In this document: in pieces, positions 12,780-23,300 of the stretch
How the letters are laid out: the number at the start of each line of letters is the position of its first letter
How positions within the stretch are numbered: the first letter of the stretch is position 1
NCBI GenBank assembly: GCA_947683625.1
Contig: CANTUR010000193.1
Coordinates: forward strand, 1,550,001 to 1,614,000
Source of the DNA: Mallotus nudiflorus
Lineage: Eukaryota > Streptophyta > Magnoliopsida > Malpighiales > Euphorbiaceae
DNA: 64,000 nucleotides
Direction of reading: 5' to 3'
The notes under the pieces: generated by a model
The model's database searches: none
Told to the model about the DNA's origin: nothing
What the model saw: only the letters and a program-made list of their open reading frames with translations
Translations under genes and position numbers: made by a program

Positions 12780-13200
12780 AGCTAGCATTTAATAAGATCA
12801 GAAGCTACCTAGCCAACCCAATGATTCTATTACCACCTAAACCAGGGATACTTTTAACCTTGTATCAGGCCATCAAAGGGAATGCAATCGATGCAATGAT
12901 AGCCCAAGAGGGAGAAACAAAAGCTGAACATGCAAATCTAATACTTGAGCAAGAAGATGCTGCCATATAAGGAAAAGTATAGCCAAGTTGAGCAGATATG
13001 TCTAGCAATGGTATGGGCAATGAAGAAACTCAAAGATTACTTTCAATCCAATAAAATTCAAGCTGTGTCTAAAATGGACCTAATAAAGTACCTCTATGAA
13101 GCTCCCTCTTTAATGGGGGGACTTGCCAAGTGGCTCATATTGCCAACATAATTTGATGTGCAATATCTAACTAAGAAGGTATTAAAAGGCAGAGAAATGG
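12780..13200 (+). pseudogene. Tat RNase H, first domain (element B)
   Basis: Degrades the RNA strand during reverse transcription. The part with AFNKIRSYLANPMILLPP (about 12787-12840) and LTLYQAIKGNAIDAMIAQEGE (about 12855-12920) matches the start of the gypsy RNase H. LPYKEKYSQVEQICLAMVWA (about 12958-13020) and SKMDLIKYLYEAP are the standard second half. Frameshifts and stops lie between them. It directly follows RT. Confidence 0.82.
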
Positions 13201-13279
13201 TTGAATTTATAGCTCTCAACCCCATTCTAGATTCATGAGAAATCCAATTAGACTTCTGAGATTACCTCAGCTTAGCCAT

Positions 13280-13760
13280 TGAGATCTAAGGATGGCACAT
13301 GTACTTTGATAGATTAGTCAATCAGTTCAACATAGGAATCAATGTCATACTACAATCTTCAGAAGGTGAAGCAATATCAATTTCCAAAAAGCTCATGTGA
13401 AGAGTCACAAATAATGAAGTAGAATACAAGGCTTGCATGCTCAGAATAAAAGCAATAATAGCCCTGGATGTAATAGAAGTTTAAATCTTTGGAGATTCCA
13501 TGCTAGTAATAAATCATGCCATGAAAGAGTGGGAATTGAAAGAGTAGCACTTAATGCCTTAGCTTGACCACTTGAGGCTACTTACCATGTCCTTTTGAAC
13601 ATATAAATTCATTCATCTCCTTTGGAATCACAATCAGATGGAAAATGCACTTTCTTTCCTAGCATCAGTATGGGAAGGGCTATCCAAAATGCCCACGAAG
13701 CCTTTGATTCTACTCAAATCAAGACAACCTTGTCATAAAAACTATAGAATAGCAAAGATA
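13280..13760 (+). pseudogene. second, archaeal-type RNase H (element B)
   Basis: A second RNase H between the usual one and integrase is diagnostic of the Tat lineage. Seen here: YFDRLVNQFNIGINVILQSS (Asp of the first strand, near 13302-13362), NNEVEYKACMLRIKA (Glu, near 13408-13455), IFGDSMLVINHAMKEWELK (Asp, near 13488-13545), and WNHNQMENALSFLAS, which in relatives ends ADALA. The Asp-Glu-Asp residues are readable but the frame is broken by stops. Confidence 0.8.
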
Positions 13761-13899
13761 GAAATAGTTGAAAAGCCATAGTTCTACGATATCCATGGAT
13801 ATTTAAAAGGAATGAGACTATCCTATTCAAGCAAATTAATGAGACAAAGTAGTCATTTGATGATTAGCATCAAAATTCAGATCACACCAAGGTGTGTTA

Positions 13900-15047
13900 T
13901 ACAAGAGAACCTCATATGGTTTACAACTCTTATGTCTAGATGAAACTGAGGCTGCAAGAGCAATAAAAGAAGTATACGAGGGTGTTTACGATTCACACAT
14001 GAATGGAGCAATCCTAGCTAATAAGCTAATTAGACAAGGGTTCTTCTAGATGATGATGATAGAAGACTACATTAAATTCGTAAGAAATTGCCCTAAGTGT
14101 TAGATCTACGAGAATGTCAGTCAAATTCCCCCAATTGAACTACACTACATCTCCTCTCCATAGCCCTTCTCAGCATAGGGACTAGACATAATTGGTAAAA
14201 TCCACTTGACAGCCTTGAATGGACATAGATTCATCCTAGTGGCAGTGGACTACTTTATAAAATGGATCAAAGTATAATCATTTGCAAGGATAGGAGCTAA
14301 GATAGTTACTAAGTTCATTAAAAGAAACTTATTCTACCAATATGGGATCCCCCATCACATCATCTTAGATAATAGTTGCCAATTCTAAAGGGAATTTAGA
14401 GAGCTACTAAAGCATTATAAGGTGGAACATCATAAATCTTCTCCTTACCGACCATAAGTAAATAGGGTCGTCGAAGCTGCAAACACAAACATCAAAAAGA
14501 TCTTATCAAAGATGACTCAGACTTACCAAGAATGGGTAGAAAAATTGCCACAGACATTATGGGGGTACCAAACAATAGTCAGAACTTTAATAGGAGTAAC
14601 TCCTTTCTCACTATTGTGTGGATCATAAGTAGTTCTTGCATTTAAAATAGAGGTCAAGTCTCTTCAGGTAGTAATTGAATTTGAATTGCCAAAAGTATAG
14701 TGGGATCAATAGAGGCATGACAATCTAACTCTCTTAGATAGCCAAAGGCTCAAGGATCTATACCACACACAGTTGTGTCAAGCTTGACAAGCCAAAACCT
14801 TCAACAAAAGAGTAAAACATAAGAGTGTGAAAGTAGGAGGCTAGGTGCTAAAACAAATAAGACAGAATGTTCCGGACCTTAGATGGAAATTCAAACCAAA
14901 CTAGGAAGGCCCATACCTAGACAAGCATGTCCTATCAAAAGGAGCAATCAAGCTAATGGATTCTAAAAGTAACCAATTCTCCAAACCTATTAATACAGGC
15001 CACCTAAAGAAGTACTACATCTATGACAAAAAAAAGTCATCCCACTG
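13900..15047 (+). pseudogene. Tat integrase (element B)
   Basis: Integrase inserts element DNA. The zinc finger keeps the second His (SHMNGAI) and the CPKC pair, but the first His of EVHEG is Tyr (EVYEG). In the catalytic core all three acidic residues can be read: D in GLDIIGKI (about 14185), D in HIILDN (about 14360), and E in VVEAANTNIKKIL (about 14470). The C-terminal part has HKSVKVGG, then KFKPN and EGPYL, ending near INTGHLKKYYI at 15000. Stops interrupt it many times, mostly at codons expected to be Gln or Trp. Only the last part of this domain survives in element C. Confidence 0.87.
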
Positions 15048-15807
15048 AGTTAAAAACCTTAATAATAGTAGCTTAAGTAAAAGTTATGGACTTCACGCTA
15101 AGTCAAAAACCTAAAAATGGTAGCTTAAGAAAAAGTTAGGGAAAGAGAGAAAATACTTAACTAGAAAACCTGAGAAGGCTAGCTAAGGACAAAGGTAACC
15201 TTAAATTCCAAATTTGTACGAATGCGCCTATGCTTTTCTTAAATGATTACAGTGAAATGAGAATGATTGCCAATCTATGCAAAATGTTTTTGAAAAGTGC
15301 AACACATTTTATCACCATGAATTACATCAACTTACTTTGCATTTTCCTTCATTACATGACCATGGTTCTTATCATCCTCTCTAAGCTCTCCTTTTGTGAT
15401 CAGCCACTATCGTATAATTAAAAAAAATCCTAGCTAGGTGGGAAAAGGTCCAAAAGGAGAAACCTTAGGAAAACCCAACTAAGTATGAAAAGCTCCAAAA
15501 GGAGACACCTTAGGCAAAAAAAGGGAAAAGAGGCAGACAATAGTAATGGCAAACATGATTATTAACGATAAATAGTAGGAAGCATATATAGTCATCATAG
15601 TGTAAGCATCATACAACATAAAGTACAAATGCCTAAATACAACACCCAAAGTTAATAACCTCAGGAAAATAATACAATAAAGCAAACCATAGACTAAAAG
15701 TCCTACACCTAGCTCCTAAAACAACTACATCGGTCGTGGCTGCCATTAGAAGCAAGCAATGATCCTCTCAAGCATCCCCCTCATCTGAACCTGACTCATC
15801 ACCATTC
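15048..15807 (+). other. spacer between integrase and antisense gene, with short duplications
   Basis: Noncoding. Imperfect repeats of a GGTAGCTTAAG-AAAAGTTA word lie at about 15060-15190. A roughly 55 base duplication built on GCTCCAAAAGGAGACACCTTAGG lies at about 15430-15525. The inverted equivalent is in element C at about 51010-51780, so the spacer belongs to the family. Confidence 0.5.
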
Positions 15808-18648
15808 ATCACGAAGGACAATAGGACTCCAGCTCACTGATGTGGTCACAATATACTACATGCTCCCACTCCCATTCAAGAATTGTGAGACAGTGCTCAA
15901 CTTGCATTATATATTACATATCATACATATGTAAAACATATGCATAAAAAAATAGGTACAATAAAAAGGCCATACCCTTTGAGTGGTAGTAAACTCCAAA
16001 AAGCACTACTGCGCACTCCCTGTAATAGTATAACAATACTAATCAGAGGATACATGAATCTACAAAAGCAAGCAAATAAGTCAACCACCATTCACTAAAT
16101 AAATGAAACACTAGCAAGAATAATTAAAGAACATGAACATGGGTAGCATCAGCGGGAGCAATACCTGAATAAGGAAAGCTAGGCCTAGGCAAATTGAAGC
16201 TTATTACTCTACCGAGGATATATGTCCTAAGCAAACACAAAGATGGTTGAACCGTTAAGTCCCTAAGGATAGTACAACTAGAAGCCACACCACTGGCATA
16301 AGTAGTCACCTCAGTGCGGAGTGTGCTCTTATCTTCCAAATCTCCTCCGACATGACTATAGATTAGTTCTCACAACTCATATTAGTTATAGTTTATTACT
16401 ATAAAGTTTGCTACATGCTTGCACTTAAATAGGAATAAAAACTTACCAAATCAAAAGAAGCAACTCTTGATGAACCATATAATGGTCTAATCCTTGAACC
16501 CAAAGGACGAGATGCATCTGCCTAAGAAGGTGGGGGTGAAGGAAAAGTCCCACTAGCTATAGTGTCAGTTAACTGAGGGATCAATTCATCAATATAAGGT
16601 CAGCTCACGCTCTCCAAGTGGCTCTAAGAGGGGAATCCCATCATAATAGTAGCAAGATCATCACTATAAAGCTCATGGCGCCAGAACATGTCACTAGGGG
16701 GAGGGGTGTGCACTCTCTTCATGTATGGGCCATCCCACCAACGATGCACTTGCTCACCCAAATACCATACCCTACCGATAAGGCTAGAGAGCAACACTCA
16801 TCTCTCTATTAGTTGTCATGTAGACACCATCTCTATCGTCCAATGAGACCTTGCCACCCACGAGAGAAGAAAGATCTGCTCAAAGGACAATAATAAACAA
16901 CAGATCCCTAAAAATGAAATAACCAACACACTAGGAATCAAGCATACCTGATCAGGGGACATCTTCCTCACATGGTCCTGAGCCACCATGTAATCCTCAA
17001 TCAAATCAGTAGTCTTCCTTATCCAACAAGAATAACAAGGAAAGCCATCCTCCTAGAAATGCTCAATGGATGGATGAGGGTGAATCTCGAACTCATATGT
17101 CCATATCTATCAAAATTAGAGGATAAAAATAACAACCTAAAAGTAAAAGAATAAACAATAGAAATCCTACTCACATGCAGTATAAACAAGCATCCATAGA
17201 TCCTCGAAATCAATCATGAGGTTAGTGACATTGGCATGTTGTTTCAAGTCCTAAGTACATATGAGAAAAGATAGCAGTACCCCAACAATAGCCCAGCAAG
17301 CCATCTATATCTCTTAAGATAGATAGCAATCACATATTACTCATACTTGAAGGGTTCGAGAAGATAACAGCACTCAGCAAATAAAATAAAAAGCAGCTAG
17401 CCAGCTGCTATGCTAAGAGAAAACCATCATCATACAAAGTCCTATGGGAGAAACAAACTTTGTGTATCAAGTGAGATACAGGCAACCAGACTTCATAGGT
17501 GTGACAACCCCAACCAAATCCATCATGAGGTGTAACCTCACCAAAGCAGTAGAACACTCCTCCTCACTGACAGGAATGGGCTCTCCAAAAAAGCTCAAGC
17601 TCGTGATAGCAGCAAAATCCAATAAGGTAATAGTCATCTCCCCACAGGCAAATGGAAAGTATGCATTGTGTCCATCCATTGCTCTATTAATGCATATATG
17701 GCAATATGACTCGACACTTATTAGTCATAGGATAATGTAGCAATCACCCCATCAAAGCCCTTCCCGACAACCATCTGCTTCTCATACATCGGGAGACCCT
17801 GATAATACATGCTGACCCTATTAAAATTACTAGGCAGCACCAGTGACATACCTACAAGCTACAAATAATAGGTACACTATTAAACATTTGCATAGCTACT
17901 AAATACTAACACATCTCTCTCTATTACTAACAGGATCAAAAAAATAATAAAGGCCAAAAAGAAAAGTATCATGACAAGTTGACAATCATAAAAAGAAAAT
18001 AAAGCAAGAGCTATCAACTACCAGCATTTACAATAAAGCTAGATAGACAATTATAACAAGAGCTACAAAGCTATAACTACAACAACCTCATATAGTAAAA
18101 TAAACAACAAAGCCACCAATGAATAAGCTTCAAAAAATAAGCACAATGAAGGACCTTCCTTGTTATGATAATGCACCCTAGCATAGGTCTCCAAGCTATA
18201 AACAATAGGGACTGAATCTCCTTTAGAAAGCCTGGATGGCTAAGAACTCTGAGCACCAAATGTGCTAGTCCTAGCAACATACGTCCCAACGGCAGATATC
18301 CTAGCTCTAATAGCATTTGGAAAGTCACCCTTAACAACATTAATAAAAATGTCCTCCATACCCTTACAAATGTTAGGAAATTCCATTTTACATAAAAGAA
18401 AATGGAAGTACATAAGCAAAAACATAACATATAGCACCCAAAACACAAAAAGGGTCAAGAAAAGTTAGAAAACACTCAAAGAAATCTGGACGAAGCCTCC
18501 TAAGACCTCTAAAATAGCCATTTAAATAAGCCTGAGGGGGGGCAAGCATGTAACCAATCATGCACACTTCCCACTTCCATGTGCTCTTTTGTGGTTTTAC
18601 ATGAATTTGAGACTTTGCACACTCACTTCTATAGTCTTGAACTTCCAT
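15808..18648 (-). pseudogene. captured plant mobile domain (PMD)-like gene, antisense in element B
   Basis: Opposite in direction to gag-pol. The PMD signature is MHTFHLPVG then EMTITLLDFAAIT (about 17680-17600), split by a one-base frameshift. FFGEPIPVSEEECS and GVVTPMKSGCLY follow. A first block starting MEFPNICKGMEDIFI (about 18395) and this block are separated by 17852-18154, a 303-base interval with GT and AG ends. C has a 306-base interval at the same place. Further coding blocks are YEFEIHPHPSIEHF (about 17090), DYMVAQDHVRKMSPDQ (about 16990) and a last part with ISFNLPRPSFPYSG (about 16180). PMD proteins occur as host genes (MAIN, MAIL1) and inside Mutator-like and gypsy elements. The family call is from the motif. 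Function in this element is unknown. Confidence 0.72.
17852..18154 (-). other. intron-like interval in antisense PMD gene of B
   Basis: On the minus strand it begins GTCC after AAGGAAG and ends TTGTAG before GTATGTCACTGG. It is pyrimidine-rich towards the end and noncoding, with coding similarity on both sides. The same interval in C is 32896-33201. Confidence 0.5.
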
Positions 18649-18909
18649 TTGAGCATAATATATGCACCAAACTCACATAAAAGTACACTGATAAGGACTC
18701 CATCTATCTAAAGACATTACGTATGCACCAATTTCTTTAGAAAACTTAACATCTTATAAAAGAAGAAGAGCAAGGAAAATTCACTATAATGATACCTTAC
18801 TTTAAATCATCAAAATAACATCCTTAACATGACAAATAACAGCATTACTACTACATCATCATTACATCATTGTTGTATAACCATTGCATAATCACTACTA
18901 ACTCATTCG

Positions 18910-19170
18910 TATTACTTAAAAGCACTCTCATATTGCTTAGAAGCACTCACTTATTAATTAGGAGCATTCGCATTGCTTAGAAGCATTCATATTGCTTAGC
19001 AGAACTCTCATACTCTCACATTGCTTAGAAGCATCCACTTCGCTTACAAGCATTCTCACATTTCTTATAAGCATTCATATTGCTTAGAAGCATTCACATT
19101 GCTTAGAATCATTCACATTATTTAGAAGCATTTCCACTACTTTAGAGCATTCTCATTTGCTTATTAGCAT
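18910..19170 (+). repeat. tandem array of roughly 20 bp units (element B)
   Basis: About 13 imperfect copies of ATTGCTTAGAAGCATTCAC. The inverted array at 31905-32095 in element C has the same unit, so the array was in the family before either copy inserted. Confidence 0.75.
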
Positions 19171-19175
19171 CTTCA

Positions 19176-19765
19176 TTTTATGTGACACCTAAGAAGGTTA
19201 TAGTCACATGTTCATTAATATGACACCTAAGGTGATTATAAGTTCATTTTCATTCATGTCACACCTAATGAGGTTATAGTCACATGTTCATTTGTGTGAC
19301 ACCTAAGAAGGTTATAATTGTATGTTCATTCGTGTGACACCTGGGAAGGTTATAATCACATGTTCATTCACATGACACCTAAGAAGGTTATAGTCATATG
19401 TTCATAATAACATGACACTTAAAAAGGTTAGAATTACATGTTCATTCATGTGACAACTAAGAAGGTTATAGTCATATGTTCATTTGCGTGACACCTAAGA
19501 AGGTTATAGTCGCATGTTCATAATCGCATGTTCATTCATGTGACACCTAAGAACGTTATAATTGCATGTTCATTTTGTGTGACACCTAAGAAGGTTAAAG
19601 TGGCATGTTCATTTACATGACACTTAAAAAGGTTATAGTTGCATCCACATTTTCATTACTTAATAGCATGGTCATTCGAGTGATACCTAAAAAGGTTATA
19701 GTCGCATCTCTCTTTACTTAGTAGTATCTTTATTTCCATGATGCCTAAGAAGGTTATAGTCATAA
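19176..19765 (+). repeat. tandem array of roughly 38 bp units (element B)
   Basis: About 14 imperfect copies, each built from GACACCTAAGAAGGTTATAG followed by a variable TCACATGTTCATTC part. Some units are extended (about 52 and 60 bases). It lies between the antisense gene and the polypurine tract, the place where Tat elements commonly hold variable tandem repeats. The inverted counterpart is at 31127-31905. Confidence 0.88.
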
Positions 19766-19993
19766 AAATCCCAATGCACTTTGCATCTGTTAAAAGTTTG
19801 CATAGCACCTTGTGTGATGACTAAGTCACAAAACAATAATAATAAATAAAACACAACGACAATTGTCAAATCATGACAAGATGTCTAAAGATAACCCATA
19901 GGTAAGTACCTCTCTCCCTGCTAAAATGATTTTTGCATCTTTGTATTTGCTTCACGTGTATTGACACTAGCACTAGGTGGCTATGCAAAATAA

Positions 19994-20010
19994 GTGAAGC
20001 AGGGGGCAAC
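19994..20010 (+). other. polypurine tract of Tat element B
   Basis: GTGAAGCAGGGGGCAAC directly before the 3' LTR. Element C has the same tract inverted at 30883-30899. It primes plus-strand DNA synthesis and fixes the LTR start. Confidence 0.85.
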
Positions 20011-21862
20011 TATCATACCTCAATTTTGACTGTCCTAAAAAAAGGTCCAATGATGAAATGAATCCTCGATATGACTAGAGTTTGCTCATTCGTGGCCCTC
20101 TAAAGTGTGCAACCTTAAAAACCTAACTAACCCCAATAGCATGCAAAATTTATCATCGAGCCATTAAATTATGCTCTAACCTTATGAAATATGAATTATC
20201 AGAATAATGAGAGGCTTATTTCAAGAAAACCCCTCTCAAAATACTCAACTCGTTGGGTTGGTGCACATTTCCTTAGATTGGGACCTACCTTTATGAAAAA
20301 TAAAAAATTGATTTTGACAAAATGGACTTCAGAAAAACATCTGGAAGGCAACTAAACCTCTAAAAGTGGTCTCAAAATGGCCTAATACTACTTGAGGATT
20401 AGCATGTATAACTAACAAGTGCATGTAAACATCCATAAGTGTGATGTTCTAAAATTGAGGCCAAATTTGGAAAAATGGACTCTAAAAATGTGTCTAAAAG
20501 GCCCAAAAACCCTATGAACCAACCTCAAAATAGCACACGTAAAACCCAAGAAGAGCGCATAGAGCGTTGAAGTATAGATGCAAGTGCACGTGTGGCCACA
20601 AACGAAGCATATGACCACACACACATTGTGCGGACCATATGCACTTGGCATGGTGATGTGCAAAAAGTTGCTTATTCGTACATGACCATGCCCATACTAC
20701 CTGATTCTACACATTTTTTTATAAATAGACCCATATATGTCCCATTTTGGAGAGGGGATCAGGTAGAAGCGCACACACACTCAAAAGTTAGTGCAATCAA
20801 AGGCGTTGGAAACCCCTTTCTAGATAGTTTTTGCTTTCCCATACCCTTCCCCTTAGGTTGTTAGATCCCTTTTCCACTAAATCAAGCCTCATCTTTGTCA
20901 AAGCATGCTTTAATGGTATACAATCTAGCATCATTTTGCTATGATTTTGAACCTCTCAACTAGGAAAGCTTGATAATTTCTCGAAGCTAAAGCTTTAAAG
21001 CTCACACAAGCTTAGTTAAGTATGAGGACCACACAATTATTTTAGTACATTTATTTTATTTTATTTCATTTTATTTTACTGTCACTAGCATTTAGGAATA
21101 CTATTATGCTTGTGTGATAAGATTGGCAAACTTGCATGCTACGTGAATAATATATGCTTCATTATGCTCATTTCACATTATCATTCTGCATGCTTTATTT
21201 CTGAAATCATGAAATTACATCATAAATATCAATAATGTGAAGAGTTCATATCCTAAAATAGAGTCATCATGCTCTCGGTCCAATGATGACCTCATGTATC
21301 CTTCATATTATTGCCATACATCATCATAGCACAAATAATCACTGTAAGCATGATCATCCCATCATTCATGAAATTGAGCAAGCTATGTGAATGATCATGT
21401 TATTCTTGCATATCAATCATATTAGATTTACTTTTCTGCAATCTTTTCCTTTTCATGTGTATTTTATCAAGAAAGCAATGTAATAAATTTTTTAGCTTTA
21501 TTCTCCTATACTATCTGATGTACTATGTGATTGCTATACAAACTATCATTATCAAAACTTGGGTGTTATGGTAGCTATACATTAAATATTGTATAATGAG
21601 AAATAGTCAAACAATAGATACAATCCTCCGAACCCAAAAATCTTTACTGGGGACAATACTCACCGAGTGACCTGATGTTATCCCTTTCTTTTCCAAGTTT
21701 TTTTAAAATTAGTTGGCGACTCCATAAAATCAAAAGTGTCTCATCCCTTCAAGACCAATCATTTGTCCCTATTCAGTAAAGTTGCCATGTCCTTTAGAAA
21801 TGGAAAGACTCGATATACTATCAAATAAACAACAAGCCTAAAAAGAAGGTAGGTCGCTCACA
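20011..21862 (+). repeat. 3' LTR of Tat element B
   Basis: Pairs with 5997-7861. It starts TATCATACC (TG mutated to TA) and ends GGTCGCTCACA. It has a TATA box at 20720-20727 and a CACGTG G-box at 20587-20592. The end at CTCACA is supported by element C, whose left flank fits a TSD only if the LTR ends there. Confidence 0.9.
20587..20727 (+). promoter_or_regulatory. U3 promoter of B 3' LTR: G-box and TATA box
   Basis: CACGTG at 20587-20592 and TATAAATA at 20720-20727, with 127 bases between. The two LTRs of element C keep the same pair with 124 and 126 bases between them, which argues that both are real promoter parts. G-boxes are bound by plant bZIP and bHLH factors. Response to any signal is inference. 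Confidence 0.5.
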
Positions 21863-22290
21863 ACCTTTTATATGATATAGAAGGTGCTTGGTTTTCTTTG
21901 GTTAGATTGTTACATGAAGGTTAATTAACATAGGATATATTCAAGACTGAGTTCTAGAGGGAATACTTAACAAATGCATTCAAGGCTGAAAAGAAAAATG
22001 AATTCATTACTTTGAAACAAGGTGTAACGTTAGTACGAGAATACATCAATAAATTTGAAGACTTATATTGGTATGCCTCAGATATTTTCCCAACTGAAGC
22101 TTATAAATGTTATAATTTTAAAAAGGGCTTGTAGATTATGTTAAAGAATGAATTATCATTATATGAAGGCTAGAATTTTAGGGGCTATGTTGAGAAAGTA
22201 ATAGAGAAAGAGAAGCTAAGAGAGAAAATAAAGTAAGAGGGCACATCAAAGGCTCTAGTTTGGGCAAGGAGGCAAAAAGGATTCAGTAAG
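21863..22290 (+). pseudogene. gypsy A gag fragment
   Basis: Internal sequence of element A resumes right after element B. On the plus strand, EYLTNAFKAEKKNEFITLKQ (about 21960-22018), then GVTLVREYINKFEDL (from about 22021) and the segment ending YNFKKGL match the C-terminal half of the retrotransposon gag domain (LKQG-SV-EY-F-L pattern). The N-terminal half is absent. Stops near 21925 and 22134 break it, and there is no clear zinc knuckle afterwards. Confidence 0.78.
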
Positions 22291-22959
22291 ATAACTCATC
22301 CTTAAAACTAGGGCTAGTTCTACTTATTACGTTTGAAGGTAGTCTTATCTTGCCTAAATAATATGAGGGCCTTGAAGGCTAATTTAAAATTAAAGTATAA
22401 AACATGAAAGTTGTTAATTTATGTGTTAATGAAGTGCCTAAAATAGAGTTTTGTAATTAGACTTATATAACTTGAGAAGTTCTAAACCAAAAATGACCTA
22501 CTCGAGCTATTTTTGTGTAAAACACAAGTTTAGATTCAAAATGTCACCATTAAGTGTACAAAGCTAATATTGTGTTGATTTTTGGATATTTTATAGCCAT
22601 GTGTGTCTAGTTTTGTAAAAAAATGAAGTAATTTAGAATTGGGTGGTGATAGTTATTTACTCTCAAGTTAAGTAAGGCCAAGTTGTCTAATAAGAAAGAA
22701 ATGTGCATAAATATTAGGCTTACATATATAGAACATATCCTAATTACATACTAAGCATAAAACTCATTGTAGGTATATTCTTAATCAAATATATGTCATA
22801 CTTTAGGATCTCAAAGCATTCATAAAGCTAGAGAAGGTGATACAAGTTATCTATAGAGTGATTGACAACTAAAAGGTAAGTACAAGTATTGATTGAATTC
22901 TTTGGTGAAATAGTGTGATTGATATGGGTGTGGACATTTGATGGATGAGTAATATTTTA
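22291..22959 (+). other. degraded gypsy A internal region, gag to protease
   Basis: By position this should hold the zinc knuckle and protease, but I can read no safe motif in any frame. AT-rich with stops in all frames. Confidence 0.4.
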
Positions 22960-23300
22960 AAAGACAATGCGTACTCTATAAGATTTTAAGGTGAATTTCT
23001 TTTTGGTTTTGGCTACCACTACTTTCTATTTAATTAAAAAGGGTTGTAAAGCTTATTTTGCTAATGTGGAGGATGTATCTAAAGTTGGTCTAGGAGTAAT
23101 GGATGTTCCAATAGTGAAGGAACTTGCAAATGTATTTTTGGATGTTCTACCGAGTTTATCTCTACATTGAGAGACTGACTTTGAGATAGAAACCATATCA
23201 AGGGTAACACTATAATCAGTTGCACCATATCAAATGGCACATTTATATCAGACCTTAAGTTTGATTGATTATAAAGTAATTATGGAATGAGATGAAAGAA
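22960..23300 (+). pseudogene. gypsy A protease-RT junction remnant
   Basis: A frame with KGCKAYFANVEDVSKVG (about 23040-23090) then VPIVKELANVFLDVLPSLSL (about 23110-23170) matches the conserved bridge before gypsy RT, where relatives read V-V-EF-DVFP--LPGLPP. Shortly after comes SVAPYQMA, the APYRMA block that opens the RT domain. The RT palm and its YVDD box are not found downstream. Confidence 0.68.

Larger units (their letters stand above)
5997..21862 (+). mobile_element. Ty3/gypsy Tat-lineage element B, about 15.9 kb
   Basis: Two LTRs of about 1.86 kb (5997-7861, 20011-21862) bound a tRNA-Arg primer site, then gag, protease, RT, RNase H, a second (archaeal-type) RNase H and integrase. 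An antisense PMD gene, tandem repeats and a GCAGGGGGCAAC polypurine tract follow. The dual RNase H, tRNA-Arg primer, long 3' noncoding part with tandem repeats and antisense extra gene are hallmarks of the plant Tat lineage (Ogre, Retand and relatives). The flanks GTCTT (5992-5996) and ACCTT (21863-21867) may be an eroded TSD. All reading frames are broken. Confidence 0.88.

Noticed and set aside
16908..16947. 40-base GT-AG interval in the PMD gene of B
   Set aside because: Too short for a typical plant intron, and the frame stays open through it. Kept as undecided coding rather than called an intron.
19176..19765. Regular 38-base repeats resembling a CRISPR array
   Set aside because: No unique spacers between identical repeats, units vary along their length, and the setting is a plant retrotransposon 3' region.
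20412..20864. Short reading frames on both strands in the Tat LTRs (also 30219-30473, 59595-59945)
   Set aside because: They lie in U3/R sequence rich in CACA and CATGCA words. They are not kept between the four LTR copies and match no family.
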